Shown: one piece after another, positions 1-5,031 of the stretch
Numbering within the stretch: position 1 is the first letter of the stretch
Layout of the letters: each line of letters begins with the position of its first letter
DNA from: JACDBE01 sp051002015
GTDB lineage: Bacteria; Actinomycetota; Acidimicrobiia; Spongiisociales; UBA5794
Length of the DNA stretch: 5,031 nt
Assembly: GCA_051002015.1 (NCBI GenBank)
Contig: JBPCMS010000046.1
Span: 1-5,031, forward strand
Direction: 5' to 3'
The notes under the pieces: model-generated
Databases searched by the model: none
What the model was told of the DNA's origin: nothing
What the model saw: only the letters and a program-made list of their open reading frames with translations
Made by a program: the position numbers and the translations under genes

Positions 1-7
1 GGATGAG

Positions 8-367
8 TCAGCCCGCGACCAGCGACCCCAGCATCGTCGGATGGAACTCGCAGTGGTACGTCCACGTCCCCGGCTCGAGGGTGGTCGACGCCTCGCCGTC
101 GGTGGGTAGGGAGAGGCTCGAGTCGACCGGCTCGTCGTCGACCGTGTCGAAGGTGACGGTGTGGGCGCCGCCCGAGGTGTTCACCCACCGCACCGTTGCG
201 CCGGCGGGGACGGCCACGTCGGTCGGATACGAGAAGTCGGTGACGTCGATCTGCACCACGTCCCCGTCGTCCCCGGCGCCCGTCGTCTCCGACACCCCGT
301 CGGCGCCGGTGCATGCTGCCAGAACCAAGACCGTCACCATGACCAGTGCCATCGTCGCCAGCCGCAT
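8..367 (-). CDS. Secreted cupredoxin lipoprotein (amicyanin/plastocyanin-like)
   Basis: This is a complete 119-residue protein. The start is ATG at 367-365, preceded by a GGGAGA ribosome binding site, and the stop is TGA at 10-8. Residues 1-18 form a lipoprotein signal peptide ending in a lipobox, Leu16-Ala-Ala-Cys19, so the mature protein should be lipid-anchored on the outer face of the membrane through Cys19. A low-complexity Gly/Asp/Thr linker (about 20-36) leads into one cupredoxin beta-sandwich (about 37-119). The type 1 copper ligands are visible: His69 in GGAHTVTF, then Cys106, His109 and Met112 in YHCEFHPTM. The Cys-x2-His-x2-Met spacing matches amicyanin; plastocyanin and pseudoazurin have a longer His-Met spacing. 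By family knowledge it should bind one copper ion and carry single electrons, or store copper outside the cell. Its redox partner cannot be seen, because the only adjacent gene to the right is the unrelated vapBC operon, transcribed away from it. Family assignment is firm; the physiological role is not. Confidence 0.93.
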   Translation of the reverse strand: MRLATMALVMVTVLVLAACTGADGVSETTGAGDDGDVVQIDVTDFSYPTDVAVPAGATVRWVNTSGGAHTVTFDTVDDEPVDSSLSLPTDGEASTTLEPGTWTYHCEFHPTMLGSLVAG

Positions 368-510
368 TCGGGTCTCCCAACGTTCGTGGACGGGTTGTGC
401 TGTGGCAACTCCCTGGTACGTCTACGCAGGAGCGCCGCCGTCGGTTCGAGAGGCTACCGCTCTTCTGGGTCCTCGGGCACCCATTCACAGCCCAGGCAGG
501 ATCCAGGCTA

Positions 511-521
511 CATCACTGATG
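511..521. promoter_or_regulatory. Possible VapB operator palindrome
   Basis: CATCA-C-TGATG is a perfect 5-base inverted repeat around one central base, directly upstream of the putative -10 of vapBC. It is also bracketed by two direct copies of GCTAC (507-511 and 521-525). Ribbon-helix-helix antitoxins usually repress their own operon by binding short palindromes in this position, so it is a reasonable operator candidate. It is short enough to occur by chance. Confidence 0.35.
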
Positions 522-522
522 C

Positions 523-528
523 TACGAT
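523..528 (+). promoter_or_regulatory. Putative leaderless -10 element of vapBC
   Basis: TACGAT fits the actinobacterial -10 pattern TAnnnT and ends 9 bases before the vapB ATG at 538. Transcription would therefore begin at or just before the start codon. No Shine-Dalgarno sequence precedes vapB, which agrees with a leaderless mRNA. No good -35 hexamer lies 16-19 bases upstream, as is often the case in actinobacteria. This is inferred from position and motif only. Confidence 0.4.
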
Positions 529-537
529 TGCCGCATC

Positions 538-765
538 ATGCGCACCACCGTGACCCTCGACGACGATGTCGTCGCCATCATCGAGCGGGAGCGCCGGGAG
601 AAGGGTGAAACGACCCGGCAGGCGATCAACCGCCTGATCCGCACCGCCACTCATCGGTCCGGTCCACGCCCCGAGCTTCCGATCGTCCCGGGAAGGCTGG
701 AGCTCGACATCTCCGACGTATCCGAGGTCCTTGCCGGGCTGGACGAGACGGACGACGACGCTTGA
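538..765 (+). CDS. vapB: VapB-like ribbon-helix-helix antitoxin
   Basis: This is a 75-residue antitoxin of a type II toxin-antitoxin pair. The N-terminus MRTTVTLDDDVVAIIERE is a typical ribbon-helix-helix start: a beta strand at about 2-8, helix 1 at about 9-22 and helix 2 at about 25-38 (TTRQAINRLIRTA). This fold dimerises and binds operator DNA. The acidic C-terminal tail (about 52-75, LDISDVSEVLAGLDE followed by Asp/Glu) is the part that in this family wraps the toxin and blocks its active site. The ATG at 538 is the natural start because the ribbon strand begins at residue 2. There is no Shine-Dalgarno sequence, which fits the leaderless promoter noted upstream. The stop TGA at 763-765 overlaps the toxin start in TTGA, so antitoxin is translated first and the pair is coupled. 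The RHH-plus-PIN pairing is clear; the exact VapB subfamily is not. Confidence 0.92.
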   Translation: MRTTVTLDDDVVAIIERERREKGETTRQAINRLIRTATHRSGPRPELPIVPGRLELDISDVSEVLAGLDETDDDA

Positions 766-1208
766 GCATCCTGGTCGACACCAACCTCCTGGTGTATGCG
801 GCCATGGCATCCTCGCCCCACCATGCCGCCACCCGGAGATGGCTGGATCAGTGCTTCGACGACCCCGAGATGACGGTGGGGCTGACGTGGACGGTCCTCT
901 ACGGATTCATGCGCCTTGTCACAAACCGCAGGATCGTCGGCACCGAGGCAATCGGCCCGGCGGCGGCGTGGGCTGCGGCGGAAGCCTTCCGGCTACAGCC
1001 CAATGCCACCATCGTGCAACCCGGCGAGCGTCATGCCGCCATCGCCGCTGGGCTCATGGCCACCCCCGGGCTCGGCTCGAACGACATCCCGGACGTCCTC
1101 TTCGCCGCCACCGCCATCGAGAACGGCCTCGTCCTGTGCACGCACGACCACGGCTTCGCCCGCTTCCTGGCGTTGCGGTGGAGGAACCCGTTGGCGGGCG
1201 AGAGCTGA
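762..1208 (+). CDS. vapC: VapC-like PIN-domain ribonuclease toxin
   Basis: This 148-residue PIN-domain protein spans the whole length typical of VapC toxins, which are Mg2+-dependent RNases that cut tRNA or rRNA and halt translation when free of antitoxin. Visible active-site features are Asp6 in ILVDTN, Asp111 in IPDVLFAATAIENG and Asp129 in THDHGFARF. The ending LRWRNPL is characteristic of the mycobacterial-type PIN toxin subfamily. The usual second acidic residue is absent where a Glu often lies (TWTVLYGFMRL, about 42-52). From memory, a Gly at this site is common in this subfamily, so the enzyme need not be dead. The start is TTG at 762, chosen because it overlaps the antitoxin stop by 4 bases and places the first beta strand (SILVDTN) at the N-terminus; no later in-frame start would keep Asp6. 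The gene ends 19 bases before the convergent DUF4404 gene. It should be controlled by the VapBC complex at the shared promoter. Confidence 0.93.
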   Translation: MSILVDTNLLVYAAMASSPHHAATRRWLDQCFDDPEMTVGLTWTVLYGFMRLVTNRRIVGTEAIGPAAAWAAAEAFRLQPNATIVQPGERHAAIAAGLMATPGLGSNDIPDVLFAATAIENGLVLCTHDHGFARFLALRWRNPLAGES

Positions 1209-1227
1209 CCGGGCGCCAGGCCCCGCC

Positions 1228-1485
1228 TCAGATCCCGGCGGCGCCCAGCGAGTCGATGACGCCCTTGATGGCGCCCGACAGGGTCGGGTGCTCGGTGTCG
1301 AACCGCACCAACGCCTCGCTCAACCGGTCGCGCATGGCGTCATGCTCGTCGGCCGACGGTGTTTCGTTGCCCAGGTAGGCGCCGAGATGGCCCAGCATCT
1401 CCCGGGCGTGGGCGTCCCCCGCCTCGGCGGCCTGGGACAGCTCGTCACGGAGCCGCTCGACGTTCCGCCTGATCTCGTCGCTCAT
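1228..1485 (-). CDS. DUF4404 family small protein
   Basis: This 85-residue protein resembles the DUF4404 family in length and pattern. It has an N-terminal charged helix (IRRNVERLRDELSQAAEAGD), a central helix with a short linker, and the recognisable ending RFDTEHPTLSGAIKGVIDSL followed by GAAGI. The family is cytoplasmic, mostly helical and of unknown function. There is no signal peptide or membrane segment. I chose ATG at 1485 because family members begin close to this point, an AAGGA site lies 7 bases upstream, and the stop codon of the upstream glucosidase remnant overlaps it as ATGA. An in-frame ATG at 1503 (six residues longer, with AGGTGG upstream) is a possible alternative. Much longer extensions in this frame are Arg-rich and antisense to nothing recognisable, so I reject them. 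The gene is convergent with vapC. With its upstream partner truncated, its present promoter is unclear. Confidence 0.82.
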   Translation of the reverse strand: MSDEIRRNVERLRDELSQAAEAGDAHAREMLGHLGAYLGNETPSADEHDAMRDRLSEALVRFDTEHPTLSGAIKGVIDSLGAAGI

Positions 1486-1679
1486 CGATCCGTCCTTCGC
1501 CATCGCGGTACCACCTGACGATACCTCGCCGACAGGCGCCGTATCCCTCCAGCCGTGGCGCCGCCGGCCCGCCGGTCCACCATCACGGCGACCGGCCCGG
1601 TCCACCCGATCTGGTGCGAGGCACCCAGACCGGTGCCGTCGTCGCCGTGAAAGTACTCGTGGAACAGCGGCTCGCCGTT
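1482..1679 (-). pseudogene. C-terminal remnant of GH63-type glucosidase
   Basis: On the minus strand a 65-codon open stretch runs from 1679 to a TGA at 1484-1482. Its first part reads NGEPLFHEYFHGDD followed by GTGLGASHQIGWTGPVAVMV. I recognise this as the conserved last segment of bacterial glycoside hydrolase family 63 glucosidases (MGH1-like, normally roughly 800-900 residues), where FHEYFHGD-x2-GxGLGASHQ-x-GWTG closes the (alpha/alpha)6 barrel. The remaining 30 or so residues are an Arg-rich tail without clear family signal. The codon before the similarity is an in-frame TGA (1682-1680), and nothing GH63-like continues upstream in any frame I checked, so more than 90 percent of the gene is missing. 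The first in-frame GTG/ATG codons (1586, 1583) lie after the motif, so no useful product is expected. The stop overlaps the DUF4404 start (ATGA), suggesting the two once formed an operon. It could reflect a genomic deletion or a chimeric assembly at about 1680. Confidence 0.75.
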
Positions 1680-1680
1680 T

Positions 1681-1832
1681 CATGACGGATCGGGCACCGA
1701 GCCCGCCCTCCCCCGCCACGCTTGGGCTACCTGATCGATGCATGGGAGAAACAGGGACAACACCCGGTAGTGAAGGGGTGTCGGTCGGCGGGCGCGGCGG
1801 CGCGGTGGCGGCGGTGCCGCCCGACCCGTCCG
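1681..1832. other. Gap between glucosidase remnant and lemA
   Basis: I can assign no gene to these 152 bases. They should contain the lemA operon promoter, but I see no clear -35/-10 pair. The left half has a lower-GC patch (about 1728-1775) that is the likeliest promoter location. The right half (about 1783-1832) is extremely G+C-rich, with a 6-base GGTCGG/CCGACC inverted repeat (1783-1788 and 1821-1826) that could fold in the lemA leader. The lemA frame is open back to 1722, but that extension is Arg/Gly-rich, precedes the membrane anchor and is unlike LemA proteins. Confidence 0.5.
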
Positions 1833-2393
1833 ATGCACGGGATGCTCGTTGTCTACATCGCAATCGCCGTTGTCGTCCTGCTCATCGTGTGGGTGATCGT
1901 CACCTACAACCGCCTGGTCAGGTTGCGCAACCGGACCCAGAACGCTTGGGCCCAGATCGACGTCCAGCTCAAGAAGCGCCACGACCTGGTGCCCAACCTG
2001 GTCGAGACCGTCAAGGGCTACGCCGCCCACGAGCAGGGGACCTTCGAGCGGGTGGTGCAGGCACGCAACGCCGCCCTCTCCGCCACCGGCGTGGCCGACA
2101 CGGCCCAGGCCGAGAACCTGCTCACCGGCGCCCTGAAGAGCCTGTTCGCCCTCGCCGAGGACTACCCGGAGCTGCGAGCGACCGAGAACTTCCAGCAGCT
2201 CCAAGCCGATCTCGGTGAGATCGAGGGCGACATCGCCGTCGCCCGCCAGATCTTCAACGACAGCACCCTCAGCCTCAACAACGCCGTCGAGACCTTCCCC
2301 TCCAACCTGGTCGCCTCGATGGGCGGGTTCGCCAGAGGGCCCTTCTTCGAGGTCGAGGACGAGGGCCGTTCCGTCCCCAAGGTGGAGTTCTGA
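1833..2393 (+). CDS. lemA: LemA family membrane protein
   Basis: This 186-residue protein matches the usual LemA length of about 185. It has a short N-terminus, one hydrophobic membrane segment (about 5-24, LVVYIAIAVVVLLIVWVIV) and then the LemA signature from about 25 onward: YNRLVRLRNRTQNAWAQID, then LKKRHDLVPNLVETVKGYAAHE. A long helical region follows (about 60-160, with FQQLQADLGEIEGDI and RQIFNDSTLSLNNAVETFPSN). The family-typical end is PFFEVEDEGRSVPKVEF. The protein should be anchored with a helical bundle outside the membrane; its biochemical role is unknown across the family. The start is ATG 1833 or ATG 1842 (three residues shorter); neither has a good Shine-Dalgarno sequence. It is followed after 17 bases by a DUF2207 gene, a common arrangement for lemA, so the two products probably work together at the membrane. 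Confidence 0.93.
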   Translation: MHGMLVVYIAIAVVVLLIVWVIVTYNRLVRLRNRTQNAWAQIDVQLKKRHDLVPNLVETVKGYAAHEQGTFERVVQARNAALSATGVADTAQAENLLTGALKSLFALAEDYPELRATENFQQLQADLGEIEGDIAVARQIFNDSTLSLNNAVETFPSNLVASMGGFARGPFFEVEDEGRSVPKVEF

Positions 2394-2396
2394 ACC

Positions 2397-2403
2397 GAGG
2401 GGG
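2397..2403 (+). promoter_or_regulatory. Ribosome binding site of DUF2207 gene
   Basis: GAGGGGG, ending 7 bases before ATG 2411, is the only strong Shine-Dalgarno-like sequence in the 17-base gap after lemA. It favours the 2411 start over the internal ATG at 2453, even though the latter would give a more compact signal peptide. Confidence 0.65.
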
Positions 2404-2410
2404 ATCCGAG

Positions 2411-4321
2411 ATGGCGGGGAGGCCGAGTCGGCGCCGACACGCCCCCGCCCCGATGCGGATCGTCGCCACCGTTGCCCTGACGATGGTGCTCGTCGGTATC
2501 GCCGCCCCCGCATTCGCCAAGTCGTTCCGGTTCCCCGAGGTGGACGTCGACGTGACCCTGCTGCCGGACGGCACCGTCGAGGTGGCCGAGCACCTCACCT
2601 TTGCCTTCGATGGCTCGTTCAGCGGCGCCTATCGCGACATCCCGCTGCGCCGGGGAGAGTCCATCACCGACGTGGTGGTGAGCGAGGGCGGCGAGGCTTA
2701 CGCCCCGGGCGCGTCGACCGTGCTCGGGTCGTTCGGGCTCCCAGGGACCTACGGGGTGGAGGACCGGGACTCGGTGATACGGGTGGTGTGGCACTACTCG
2801 TCGTTCAGCGAGCACCGCACCTTCGACATCTCCTATCGGATCACGGGGCTTGCCGTTGCCTACGACGATGTGGTCGACGTCAACCTCAAGGTGTGGGGCG
2901 AGGAGTGGGACGCCGGGGCCGACCACCTCACCGCCGCCCTCGCCTACCCGGGCACCGTCCAGCCGGGCGAGGTCCGGGTGTTCGGGCATCCGAGCACGGT
3001 CGCCGGCGAGACCTCGCTCGGCGCCGACCAGATGAGCCCGACACTCTCCGCCCGTGACGTGCCTGCCCGGCAGTTCGTCGAGATGCGGGTGGTGCTCCCC
3101 CGGTCGGTGCTCACCTCGACCGAAGGAGCCAACGTCGTCAGTGGCGAGGGTCTGCCCCAGATCCTCGACGAGGAGGCCGCCGAGGCCGACCGGTCCAACG
3201 CCGAACGGCGCGCCGACCGCTGGTCGCTGATCGCCCTTGCCGGGCTGCTGGCGCTGGTACCGATCACACTCGTGGGCGGATACCTCCGTTTCGGGCGCGA
3301 GCCCAAGGTCGCCTACGACCGCGAGTACGAGCAGTCCCCACCCAGCGGGCACGGCCCTGCCGTGGTCGCCGCGCTGCGCAGCCAGGGCAAGACCGACGAG
3401 GCGGCGTTCACCGCAACCATGTTCGACCTGATCCGCAAGGACGCCCTGGGGGCGCACCCCACCACCGTCGAGCGCAAGACCTGGCTCGGGCTGCGCACCG
3501 AGGAGATCTCCGACCTGGAGCTGTCCACCGTCCCCCCCACCGCCAAGAGCCTGAAGCTGGACGACATCGAGGCCGAGGTGATGGAGGTGATGCGCCGCGC
3601 CCTCGGGGAGGGCCCGGTACCCCTCACCGACTTCCGGGAGAGGATCAGGGAGAGCCCCGAGGCCAACCACAAGAGCTTCGTCGCCTTCGCCGAGGCTTCC
3701 AAGAAACGGCTCGTCGCCGAGAAGCTGCTCGACGAGGCGGGCCGCCACGTCCCGTGGGCGGTCGCCGCCGCCGTGGTCGGGATGGTCCTGTTCGGTTGGT
3801 TCGTGGTCACCCCGTTGCTCGACCGGTTCACCACCATCTTCGACCCTGTGCTGCTCCGCACCGGGCTGGCCATCTTCGGGGTGCTCGGGCTCGGTTTCGC
3901 CGTGGTCAGCGGGCTCAACCGCCGGGCATGGGTGCGCCGGACCAGCACCGGGGCGCTGCTCAACGCCCGCTGGGATGCCTTCTCGAACTACCTCAGGGAC
4001 TTCGGTAGGTTCGAGGAGCAGCCGGCGATATCCATCGAGCTGTGGGAGGAATACCTGGTGTACGCCATCGTGTTCGGGGTGGCCGAGGAGGTTTTGGCAG
4101 CCGCTCGGATCTCGGCCCCGCCCGAGCTGGAGCAGAGCTCTTCGATCTACTGGTACGGCGACCACGGTTACACCAGCGGGCACAGCTCCAACGCCGTCAT
4201 GGGCATCGGCTCCTCCCTGCAGGGTGCGTTCTCCTCGCCGAGCTCAACATCCGGTGGCGGAGGCGGGTTCTCGGGCGGTGGCGGTGGCGGTGGCGGCGGT
4301 GGCGGCGGCGGTGCCTGGTAG
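2411..4321 (+). CDS. DUF2207 membrane protein with poly-Gly tail
   Basis: This 636-residue predicted membrane protein belongs to the DUF2207 family (function unknown). An Arg-rich n-region and hydrophobic stretch (15-33) end in a likely signal peptidase site after Ala34-Phe-Ala36. The extracytoplasmic DUF2207 domain (about 37-255) shows its marks: LLPDGTVEVAEHLTFAFDG, then SGAYRDIP (71-78), then SYRITGLAVAYDDVVDVNLK. A first membrane segment follows at about 272-293, then a soluble, charged region (294-446). Two more membrane segments lie at about 448-469 and 481-502, and then the conserved WDAFSNYLRDFGRFEEQ (521-537) and LWEEYLVYAIVFGVAEEV (544-561). Basic residues after segments 1 and 3 place the middle and C-terminal regions in the cytoplasm. 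The protein ends in a glycine-rich tail with 13 consecutive Gly (622-634) and Ala-Trp, as is frequent in this family. It follows lemA in an apparent operon and overlaps the start of pgi by 11 bases. Confidence 0.93.
   Translation: MAGRPSRRRHAPAPMRIVATVALTMVLVGIAAPAFAKSFRFPEVDVDVTLLPDGTVEVAEHLTFAFDGSFSGAYRDIPLRRGESITDVVVSEGGEAYAPGASTVLGSFGLPGTYGVEDRDSVIRVVWHYSSFSEHRTFDISYRITGLAVAYDDVVDVNLKVWGEEWDAGADHLTAALAYPGTVQPGEVRVFGHPSTVAGETSLGADQMSPTLSARDVPARQFVEMRVVLPRSVLTSTEGANVVSGEGLPQILDEEAAEADRSNAERRADRWSLIALAGLLALVPITLVGGYLRFGREPKVAYDREYEQSPPSGHGPAVVAALRSQGKTDEAAFTATMFDLIRKDALGAHPTTVERKTWLGLRTEEISDLELSTVPPTAKSLKLDDIEAEVMEVMRRALGEGPVPLTDFRERIRESPEANHKSFVAFAEASKKRLVAEKLLDEAGRHVPWAVAAAVVGMVLFGWFVVTPLLDRFTTIFDPVLLRTGLAIFGVLGLGFAVVSGLNRRAWVRRTSTGALLNARWDAFSNYLRDFGRFEEQPAISIELWEEYLVYAIVFGVAEEVLAAARISAPPELEQSSSIYWYGDHGYTSGHSSNAVMGIGSSLQGAFSSPSSTSGGGGGFSGGGGGGGGGGGGGAW
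4253..4312 (+). repeat. GGC/GGT glycine-codon repeat
   Basis: This simple in-frame repeat encodes the DUF2207 glycine tail. It consists of five Gly codons, Phe-Ser, then 13 Gly codons written only as GGC or GGT (4274-4312). The trinucleotide unit means that expansion or contraction by slippage keeps the reading frame. The last GGT shares two bases with the pgi start codon. Confidence 0.9.
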
Positions 4322-5031
4322 CCCGGCCACCGGGAGCGCCGCCTGGGCGGCTCTGGCCGAGGAGGCGGAACGGATCGGCTCCCGCCATCTGCGCCGCTTC
4401 TTCACCGATGACCCCGACCGGGGCACGACCATGGCCGCCGCCGCAGGTGACCTGTACCTCGACTACGCCAAGCAACGGGTTACCCGGGAGACCATCCGGC
4501 TGCTCATCGACCTGGCCGAATCGGCCGGGGTGGCGGAGCGAACCGAGGCCATGTTCTCGGGCGACCGGATCAACACCACCGAGGATCGGGCCGTGCTCCA
4601 CGTCGCCCTGCGGACGCCACGCACCCAGATCATCGAGGTGGACGGCCACGACGTGGTGCCCGACGTCCACGCCGTCCTCGAAGCCATGGCCCGGTTGGCC
4701 GAGTCGGTCCGCCGTGGGGGACGGACCGGGGCCACCGGGGAGCGCTTTCGCACCGTGGTCAACATCGGGATCGGCGGGTCCGACCTGGGCCCGGCCATGG
4801 CCACCAGGGCGCTGGCCCACTACGCCCACCCCGACATCGCCGCCAAGTTCGTGTCCAACATCGACGGCGCCGACCTGGTCGGGACCCTGGCGGGGGCCGA
4901 CCCCGCCTCGACCCTGTTCATCGTCGCCTCCAAGACCTTCACCACCGTCGAGACCCTGACCAACGCCCGCAGCGCCCGGAGCTGGCTGGTCGACCGGCTG
5001 GGCGAGGACGCCGTCTCCCGGCACTTCGTCG
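4311..5031 (+). CDS. pgi: Glucose-6-phosphate isomerase (N-terminal part)
   Basis: This reading frame stays open from GTG at 4311 to the window edge: 240 codons, or somewhat under half of a normal 540-550-residue enzyme. The enzyme interconverts glucose 6-phosphate and fructose 6-phosphate in the cytoplasm, for glycolysis and gluconeogenesis. Conserved blocks appear in the right order: AWAALAEEAERI (11-22), GDLYLDYAKQRVT (46-58), MFSGDRINTTEDRAVLHVALR (81-101), VVNIGIGGSDLGPAM (149-163), KFVSNIDGADL (179-189), and ASKTFTTVETLTNA (206-219), the last two forming part of the sugar-phosphate site. The usual GE in the third block is GD here, a mild change. GTG 4311 is chosen because it keeps the conserved AW-x2-L start and no other ATG, GTG or TTG occurs in frame before Met41. 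The start lies 11 bases inside the DUF2207 gene, so translation is probably coupled to it, with only the G-rich repeat as a ribosome binding site. The C-terminal half, including the main signature motifs, is outside the window. Confidence 0.95.
   Translation, partial: MPGSPATGSAAWAALAEEAERIGSRHLRRFFTDDPDRGTTMAAAAGDLYLDYAKQRVTRETIRLLIDLAESAGVAERTEAMFSGDRINTTEDRAVLHVALRTPRTQIIEVDGHDVVPDVHAVLEAMARLAESVRRGGRTGATGERFRTVVNIGIGGSDLGPAMATRALAHYAHPDIAAKFVSNIDGADLVGTLAGADPASTLFIVASKTFTTVETLTNARSARSWLVDRLGEDAVSRHFV

Larger units (their letters stand above)
368..537. other. Divergent intergenic region, lipoprotein / vapB
   Basis: This 170-base gap separates two divergently transcribed genes, so it must hold promoters for both directions. 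Towards vapB (right side) there is a plausible -10 element and a short palindrome, listed separately. Towards the cupredoxin gene I see the ribosome binding site GGGAGA (minus strand, just before 367) and a possible -35 TTGCCA (minus strand, about 407-402), but no convincing -10 partner. I found no small ORF or RNA gene here. Confidence 0.6.

Noticed and set aside
3..608. A 201-codon plus-strand frame across the left edge
   Set aside because: It runs antisense to the cupredoxin lipoprotein, has no recognisable domain and crosses the intergenic region into vapB in the wrong frame.
1211..1246. Inverted repeat GGGCGCC / GGCGCCC between and into the convergent vapC and DUF4404 gene ends
   Set aside because: The arms are 7 bases with a 22-base loop and no T-run, one arm lies inside the DUF4404 coding end, and such repeats are frequent by chance in GC-rich DNA. 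It is not convincing as a terminator.
1722..1832. lemA starting at TTG 1722
   Set aside because: It would add 37 Arg/Gly-rich residues before the membrane anchor. LemA proteins normally begin a few residues before the hydrophobic segment.
1486..1863. A long N-terminal extension of the DUF4404 frame up to 1863
   Set aside because: The extension is Arg/Gly-rich, runs out of frame through the glucosidase remnant and antisense to the lemA leader, and is absent from DUF4404 proteins.
2162..4183. A 673-codon open frame on the minus strand
   Set aside because: It lies antisense to lemA and the DUF2207 gene. The product is His/Gly/Asp-rich with no domain, as expected from the complement of GC-rich codons, while the plus-strand genes have clear families.
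4197..5024. A 275-codon minus-strand frame and a 305-codon plus-strand frame (4042-4959) over the end of the window
   Set aside because: Both are shadows of pgi. The pgi frame encodes all the conserved blocks of the enzyme; these two are low-complexity and unlike any family I know.

Overview
The window looks like chromosomal DNA from a high-GC Gram-positive bacterium, most likely an actinobacterium. The base composition is strongly GC-rich, third codon positions are almost all G or C, GTG and TTG serve as start codons, and one promoter looks leaderless. The class cannot be fixed from this sequence. I see no rRNA, tRNA, CRISPR array or insertion sequence.

Layout from left to right. A small secreted lipoprotein with an amicyanin-like blue-copper domain lies on the minus strand (8-367). 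A 170-base divergent intergenic stretch (368-537) carries a likely leaderless promoter and a small palindrome in front of a vapBC-type toxin-antitoxin operon on the plus strand (538-1208, genes overlapping by 4 bases). Convergent to it on the minus strand is a small DUF4404 protein (1485-1228). Directly upstream of that gene is the orphan C-terminal end of a GH63-type glucosidase (1679-1482). Its stop codon overlaps the DUF4404 start as ATGA, and its own 5' end is abruptly missing.

From about 1833 to the right edge there is a tight plus-strand run. It contains lemA, a DUF2207 membrane protein with a poly-glycine tail, and the N-terminal 240 codons of glucose-6-phosphate isomerase (pgi), which runs out of the window. 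The pgi gene has a GTG start buried inside the last codons of the DUF2207 gene, so it is easy to miss. LemA and DUF2207 proteins are commonly encoded together and probably act at the membrane. The link to pgi looks like transcriptional and translational coupling rather than a shared pathway.

I did not find a convincing new biological system. The points most worth checking are the truncated glucosidase and the sharp junction at about 1680, the pgi start embedded in a GGC/GGT repeat, and the compact leaderless-looking vapBC control region.
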